From NCBI RefSeq assembly GCF_023973825.1, contig NC_090120.1, positions 1,392,501 through 1,456,500 of the forward strand: 64,000 nt of DNA, read 5' to 3'. The notes under the pieces were generated by a model, which was given only the letters and a program-made list of their open reading frames with translations, was not told where the DNA came from and ran no database searches. Below are positions 58,801-64,000 of the stretch, piece after piece; the stretch's first letter is position 1, and each line of letters begins with the position of its first letter. The translations under genes were made by a program, and so were the position numbers. The DNA is from Plasmodium brasilianum. Lineage: Eukaryota > Apicomplexa > Aconoidasida > Haemosporida > Plasmodiidae.

Positions 58801-60358
58801 TTAAACAGTGCTAACGAGTAGGTATTATTTCTCATCATTTCGCACTGTTTTGTATTGCCTTAATTTCGACTTTTCGTTTACCTATATACGAAAAAGGGGA
58901 TGTCTATTAAGAGAAACCCCACAATAAAGTGAAACTTGGCCGTGATATAAACATCTGTGTACACATCCTTATACTTGTGGTGATAAGATTTTTTCATCTT
59001 ATTATTATGATTCTTAGTAGTGATAGAAGTAAAAGAGGTAAAGGATGGTGCGTAAAAGGATTCAGGTGCTGAAGAGTATGCGCAGTGATAAGTAGAGGAT
59101 GGAACTGAAGATGATGCTAAAGAAGATGTAGTCGACGATATAGTAGAACATGAATGAGAAGATGACAAAGAAGATGATGAAGAAATTTTTCTATCTAACA
59201 ACTTGTTTGATGTTATTTGAGATGATGCATATGTCCATCTTTTAGAGTCTAAAGATTCTAAGGAAGAGGAGGCTTTATTACGCACATCCATTCTAACTGT
59301 GCCATTTAGATTTCCATGTAGATTTCCATGTAGATATTCGTCTTTATCATCATCAATCTTATTTAAGGCATCTCTTCTATATGTCTTTCCGTTTGACTTA
59401 TTAAAACTGTGCACATTCATTTTGCTATGCAATTTGGTACTATCATGAAGAGTAACAGTATTAGAATCAAAAGTTGAACTTTCCTTGTCATGGGCATGTT
59501 TAACATAGTCCTTTACTTCATAATTCATACGGTGAGTATTAGAAGTACCGTTCGGTATGTAACTCGCTATACCGTTCGCCACACCATTTACTTCCCCCTT
59601 CTGCATCTCCCTCTTCTCTGCTTCTTCTTTTTTTTCTTTTTTTTTTTTATTTTTCCACTGGCCCCTTCATTCTGAATATACAAATCAACGTCATCATCGC
59701 AGGTATATGTTTTTTCGATATTCGTGTATATGGGAAAGTAGAATCCAAATAAGAGCATAGAAACAATTACAAAAATTAGCATTAAAAAAGATTTTTTCTT
59801 TTGAAAATTATAATAAGAGTCTGAATCAGGTAAGGATTTGTATATACTTGTTACGTGTGAATACATAAAAGTAAGATCAATTAAATCGAACAAATTAATT
59901 ATGTTCACATCAATACTTAGTATATTTTCAATTATTATTTTATTATTTAATATGTCTTCCAAAATATTTCGACTTCTTAAGGAAAAAAGTAAGTATATAA
60001 AAGGTGTTATATAAATTAAATTATAAGCCAACACATCATTACTTAAGTAGGTAAAAAACATACTATTCATTTCATTTTTTTTTTCTTCTTTAATAAAAAA
60101 ACAAAATATTGTTAACTTTAGACTTAATGTTATCATATATATCATCCATTCAACAGAAATTTTTATGCCTGCATTTTTTTCACAGTATAAACTGAACACA
60201 ATATATATACATAAAAGAATATCAACAAGTAAGAAAATCATATACGAGTAATTCTTTGTGCTATCTAGAATCATATACAGTAATGACATTTGCTGCATCA
60301 GAATTAAAAATACCGTAAACAACACATTTATTATTTCATCTTTTTTGTTTATTCTCAT
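55835..60358 (-). CDS. Multi-pass membrane protein, TMEM121-like N-terminal half, three frame breaks
   Basis: Proposed minus-strand exons are 58882-60358, 56850-58556, 56161-56619 and 55835-55860, all GT-AG with matching phases; without the last intron the frame would end at 56075. The total is about 1220 residues with ten or more hydrophobic segments. The first half follows the order of human TMEM121: a hydrophobic pair (FLILMQQMSLLYMIL, IFLLVDILLCIYIVFSLY), then WMIYMITLSLKLTIFCFFIK, then YITPFIYLLFSLRSRN, then VNIINLFDLIDLTF (TMEM121 VALDLLDLLDMQ), and after a Ser/Lys-rich insert FIVGFLLIDIPFFVYR, joined across the intron to LLFCIKYKVLLSLIVKNILFL (TMEM121 ...FVGKNVVAL). The C-terminal half adds more membrane segments I cannot place. 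The frame shifts by the same amount at A/T runs at 59628-59648, 58301-58314 and 58025-58055. Function is unknown. Confidence 0.7.
55950..56080. repeat. ATGT tetranucleotide repeat in intron
   Basis: About 33 tetranucleotide steps of GTAT/GTAC with some TATA, in strict purine-pyrimidine alternation. By my gene model it falls in the last intron of the membrane protein gene, so the transcript carries the complementary strand. Confidence 0.8.
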
Positions 60359-61289
60359 TTTGACTACAACTCCTCTGCCCACTCAAGGAATAGACGCAAA
60401 AACGTGAGACATAAAAGGGTGAGAGGAAAGCACACAGGCTTATTAATGGATAAATATACGCGGATGTAGAGGTTTCCGTGTGTATTCACGTACATACAAA
60501 TGCATATACGTATGCATACATATACTTATGTTTGTATGTCTAAATGTAGGTCTGAACGAACGATGGAAAACAAGAATTTACATACATGCATTAAGGGATA
60601 AAACAAAATGTACCATTGCAAGCCCCTTACTATACAACACTATTCTGTGTAACCCCCAAATTTTGAGAAAACATATGCAACTATGTACAAATATATAAAA
60701 GTAATATCCACTATTTTATCTAATCTCTACTCATACTCATTTAAGCTAAAATATAATAAAATAAAACCAGGTATTTTCCTTTTCATAAGAAAAAGAAAAA
60801 AATATATAAATCAGCCAGTTACCATTACATCATTTATTTTCACCTTGGGAAAATTGGTAAAATAATTTTTTGAGTAACATAAAAAAAAGCAAAAAAAAAA
60901 AAAAAAGCAAAATATAAGAAAATAAAATAAGAATAAAACAAATAAGGGACAAACAAATAGTAGCATGTATGTTGCATGACAAAATAAAAAAAAAAATTAT
61001 TCACATTTGTTCACATTTATGAACACTTATTCGCATTTATTGAGATTTACTATAATTAAACAGAGGTAATACACATGAACACTTAATCGCATAGGTATAT
61101 TTCGTTACAAGAACATGGGAAAATACATAAATTTGAAAGCAGAAAAAAAAAGACAATAAAATATATTTTTTTCGTGAGAAATAGGAACAAACAGATAAAT
61201 GAAAAAAGAAAGAAAAAGGAAAAAGGAAAAAGGAAAGAGATAAAACGTAAAAGATAAAACGTAATAGATAAAACGTAAAAGGTAAAATG

Positions 61290-61445
61290 TAAAAGGAAAA
61301 TGGTAAAACGTAAAAGGAAAATGGTAAAACGTAAAAGGAAAATGGTAAAACGTAAAAGGAAAATGGTAAAACGTAAAAGGAAAATGGTAAAACGTAAAAG
61401 GAAAATGGTAAAACGTAAAAGGAAAATGGTAAAACGTAAAATGGA
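61290..61445. repeat. 21-bp tandem repeat
   Basis: About seven copies of a 21-bp unit made of AAAAGGAAAATGGTAAAACG plus T, preceded by related shorter units. Both strands read open for 60 or more codons because 21 is a multiple of three. Confidence 0.85.
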
Positions 61446-61794
61446 AAAGGAAAAAAGTTATTCCTCCTTTTCCAGAATTAAATAAATTAAATTGGACAAA
61501 TTTAGAAAGCATTCGCAGCATCAATTTTTTTTTTTGACATTTTGGAAAAAATCAATCAAACGTATTAAGTACAAATATATATTATATACGTATACACACA
61601 TATATACATATATATTTATTTATTTATGAAATTATACTGAGAATGTGTTGAGATTTTTTATTGTTACCCCCTAAAAATTGAAATTATTTTGCCAATTTTT
61701 AGGTATCGCCTAACTTGCATGTCCCTATTAGCTTTCTTTTATTTTTTATATTTAATCCCAGTCCTATTGCTGCTATTTTTATTATTATATTTTT

Positions 61795-61858
61795 TTCTTG
61801 TTTTTTCTTGTTTTTTCTTGTTTTTTCTTGTTTTTTCTTGTTTTTTCTTGTTTTTTTC
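61795..61858. repeat. 10-bp repeat TTTTTTCTTG
   Basis: Six copies of TTTTTTCTTG, pyrimidine-rich apart from one G per unit. Confidence 0.85.
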
Positions 61859-61931
61859 TTTTATTTTTTTTTTTTTGTTTTGTTTCTCTTTATTTTCATT
61901 TTCTCTCTCTTTTCTGTTAAAATATTGACTT

Positions 61932-61962
<31 letters not shown>

Positions 61963-62262
61963 AGCATATACTTTTTTTTTTTTGCATGTGTACTTATCAT
62001 TCTGTAGGTACATATAAGCATACACTTATAATAGACTAAAAAATTAACTAGTCTGATTGCATAAATATCATTGCTAATTATTTCTCTTCACGTATTTTTC
62101 TTCATTTGTTTTTCATTGATCTCGTCTGTTTTCGTTTTTGTTTTTGTTTCTGTTTCTGTAGCAGTAAACCAACATATCATCCAATTTATGAAATAATAAT
62201 TCGAAGACGTAAACATATAACAAATATTATTTGAAATATTAACACTCTTCTAATTAGACAAG

Positions 62263-62293
<31 letters not shown>

Positions 62294-62903
62294 ACATTAC
62301 AATACATCACATTATATGGTATTATACTACGTTACTAATTGTTCTAGCCATTTGGATTATCCAATTTTGGTTCATTATTAATTTTGACTGTTATATTTTG
62401 GCTTATGAGCAGCATTTATTACTATTTCTTTTGTTCTTTTATTCGTTTGTCTATTTATATATCTGTTTATTCATGTATTTTCCCGTTTTTTTGTTTGTTT
62501 ATTTGTATTTTTTTTTTTTTTTTTTTTTTATTCTTTTGTTCTGTCGTGAATATTTTGTTTAAATTACAAATTTGTCACTTTCGTTTTTTTCCTCAATTCT
62601 GTTCTCTTCAAATTGTTAAGTGCTTTACTTAAAGTTAAGAATTTACTTATGCACACACATTCATGCGCACTTATGTAAGCACGTACGTATACACATACAT
62701 ACACCCATACATACCCTCATATATATTCGTCATTTCAAAAACTCTACATTTTTCCTATTTTGTATTTTCAAACATACATATATACATATATATATACATA
62801 TATATATATGTATGCGTGCATAAACGACCAGTTATCACTTTCCCTTTTTCTTCATAACATCCTTGGTGCGTAGTTAAATAAAAGTTGTTGTCACAATTGC
62901 AAA

Positions 62904-64000
62904 ATGAATTCAGAGTTAGCACCCACTCATCAAGTAAATAAAAGCGCGGATGAAAAATCGTTCGAAGGTAAAGAATATTTTTCTGTTTTTTCTGATTATT
63001 TAATATTAATTAAGAATAACGAAACACCACTGTTACATTGCAAATCAGAATTATTTATGCACGACAAATATAATATGAACTGTTCAGAAAAAAAAAAAAA
63101 TTTCGATCATGTAAATTATGAACTAGATAGCTATAATTCAGGAAAAGTTGGAAGCAAGAAAAAAATTGATGTGTGCAAAGGTGTAAGTTGTACAATGGAT
63201 AACTTCTTGAAAGAACCGGAAAAGGACTGCAGTGGTTTAGAGAAAATTCTAAACAATGAAGTACAAGTAGAAGTGAAAGAAAGGAAAGATGAGGAGGGGC
63301 AGGCGCAGGAGCAGGAAGGGCAAGAAAACGAGGAAGATGCAAAAAAAGAGGAAGAAAAAGAAAAAATAGAAGAAGAAACAGAAAAAAAAGAGGAAGAAAC
63401 AGAAAAAAAAGAGGAAGAAACAGAAAAAAAAGAGGAAGAAATAGAAAAAAAAGAGGAAGAAACAGAAAAAAAAGAGGAAGAAATAGAAAAAAAAGAGGAA
63501 GAAACAGAAAAAAAAGAGGAAGAAATAGAAAAAAAAGAGGAAGAAACAGAAAAAGAAAACTATTTTGAAGAATTAAAGTACAATTTAAAAAAAGTGGAAC
63601 ATATAACAACATCAAAGGAAAAGGAGCAAACAAAAGAGAATGACAAAATATATGATTTAAAAATAAATGGAAATAATGATTTTCATAATGAACAGAGTTA
63701 CTTAACACTTGGAAAGGGCAATTGTCCAGTTGGTGAGAGCAATAAAATACTAAATGATAGTAATAATATAAAATATTCCCCGTTAAATAAACAAAAATAC
63801 GTCCTGGTTCATAGTAATGAGCATGTACATAATCTTTCGAGTAATTCCACTCATATAGACAGTTCAGAAATATTCTGCTCTAAGAGCGTGAATGAGGACA
63901 GTATTAAAGATGCATCTTTTCCACATTCTGCAAGCGAGACAAATTGGTTAGAAATGAACAGCAGTTATATTATCAACTGTAGTAAAGAATGTAAAAGGGA
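62904..64000 (+). CDS. Acidic Glu/Lys-repeat protein, 3' partial
   Basis: The frame opens at an ATG in good context (AAAATG) and stays open to the window end, 365 codons. I do not recognise a family. The first 130 residues (MNSELAPTHQVNKSADEKSF...) have ordinary composition with FSVFSDYLILIKN as the only hydrophobic patch. Then comes an acidic tract and about nine to ten units of a 21-bp repeat coding ETEKKEE or EIEKKEE (about 63350-63550), likely one long charged helix. The sequence returns to Asn/Ser/Lys-rich text afterwards. The 13-A run at 63088-63100 is in frame here. It could be a cytoskeletal or export-type protein, but nothing seen decides this; no signal peptide or export motif is visible. 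Confidence 0.8.
   Translation, partial: MNSELAPTHQVNKSADEKSFEGKEYFSVFSDYLILIKNNETPLLHCKSELFMHDKYNMNCSEKKKNFDHVNYELDSYNSGKVGSKKKIDVCKGVSCTMDNFLKEPEKDCSGLEKILNNEVQVEVKERKDEEGQAQEQEGQENEEDAKKEEEKEKIEEETEKKEEETEKKEEETEKKEEEIEKKEEETEKKEEEIEKKEEETEKKEEEIEKKEEETEKENYFEELKYNLKKVEHITTSKEKEQTKENDKIYDLKINGNNDFHNEQSYLTLGKGNCPVGESNKILNDSNNIKYSPLNKQKYVLVHSNEHVHNLSSNSTHIDSSEIFCSKSVNEDSIKDASFPHSASETNWLEMNSSYIINCSKECKR
63350..63555. repeat. 21-bp coding repeat (ETEKKEE)
   Basis: About nine to ten copies of a 21-bp purine-only unit (GAAACAGAAAAAAAAGAGGA plus A, with ATA variants), encoding ETEKKEE/EIEKKEE. Confidence 0.85.

Larger units (their letters stand above)
60359..62903. other. Divergent intergenic region with repeats
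   Basis: About 2.5 kb between the heads of the membrane protein gene (-) and the Glu/Lys-repeat gene (+). It contains arrays at 61290-61445 and 61795-61858, T/A runs near 61931-61957 and 62267-62290, a TA tract at 62773-62812, and no convincing gene. Confidence 0.6.

Noticed and set aside
58476..58838. Minus-strand frame MMRNNTYSLALFNMILH...
   Set aside because: It lies between a donor (58881) and acceptor (58557) that join the membrane gene in exact phase; using it as an exon would need a 51-bp intron without a pyrimidine tract.
1..64000. CRISPR-like reading of the regularly spaced 20- to 35-bp arrays
   Set aside because: Units are head to tail without unique spacers, no cas genes are present, and the DNA is clearly eukaryotic.
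1..64000. Insertion sequences, retroelements or integrated virus
   Set aside because: No transposase, reverse transcriptase or capsid-like frame and no terminal repeats were seen.

Overview
The window is nuclear DNA of a malaria parasite (genus Plasmodium). The evidence is strong A+T richness, very long homopolymer and microsatellite tracts, Asn/Lys/Ser-rich low-complexity protein inserts, short GT-AG introns, and one gene with the apicomplexan-type thioredoxin reductase tail GCGGGKCG. I do not see enough to name the species. Intergenic stretches of 4-8 kb and moderate protein divergence from what I remember of P. falciparum suggest a non-falciparum species, perhaps of the malariae/ovale type (inference).

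Layout, left to right: a partial low-complexity gene with an RS-like patch (+, 1-3686, broken at a poly-A run); a CKS-type CDK-binding protein (+, two exons, 7365-8354); a lipoate-protein ligase of the LipL2 type (+, 10023-11198); a four-exon orthologue of the flagellar assembly factor CFAP298 (-, 11956-13810); thioredoxin reductase (-, 15681-17600); a six-exon nuclear poly(A)-binding protein of the PABPN1 type (-, 21379-23033); a patatin-like lipase (+, two exons, 30726-34596); a GPKOW/Spp2-like spliceosomal protein (-, 36254-38452, two frame breaks); a large protein with a partial RAP-type C-terminus (+, 40695-43988); thiamin pyrophosphokinase (-, 44714-46015); a giant Asn-rich protein with a C-terminal UIM-like helix (+, two exons, about 50711-55262); a multi-pass membrane protein resembling TMEM121 (-, about 55835-60358, three frame breaks); and the start of an acidic Glu/Lys-repeat protein (+, 62904 to the window end).

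The genes do not form an operon. Each is an independent eukaryotic unit, and neighbours are linked only by orientation. LipL2 (lipoate attachment to 2-oxoacid dehydrogenases), TPK (making their thiamine diphosphate cofactor) and TrxR (redox, with a probable mitochondrial form) touch related organellar metabolism, but this looks like ordinary synteny. From memory the order LipL2 / unknown / TrxR / RRM / patatin / two genes / TPK matches P. falciparum chromosome 9, around PF3D7_0923600 to PF3D7_0924300.

More than half of the window is non-coding. Most of the longer gaps hold at least one minisatellite, usually with a unit of 8-35 bp, several of them in strict purine-pyrimidine alternation. I found no tRNA, rRNA, CRISPR array, insertion sequence or virus. 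No undescribed multi-gene system is evident. The items most worth checking are the CFAP298, GPKOW and TMEM121 homologies, six reading-frame breaks that all sit in A/T homopolymers, and several unusual intergenic arrays.
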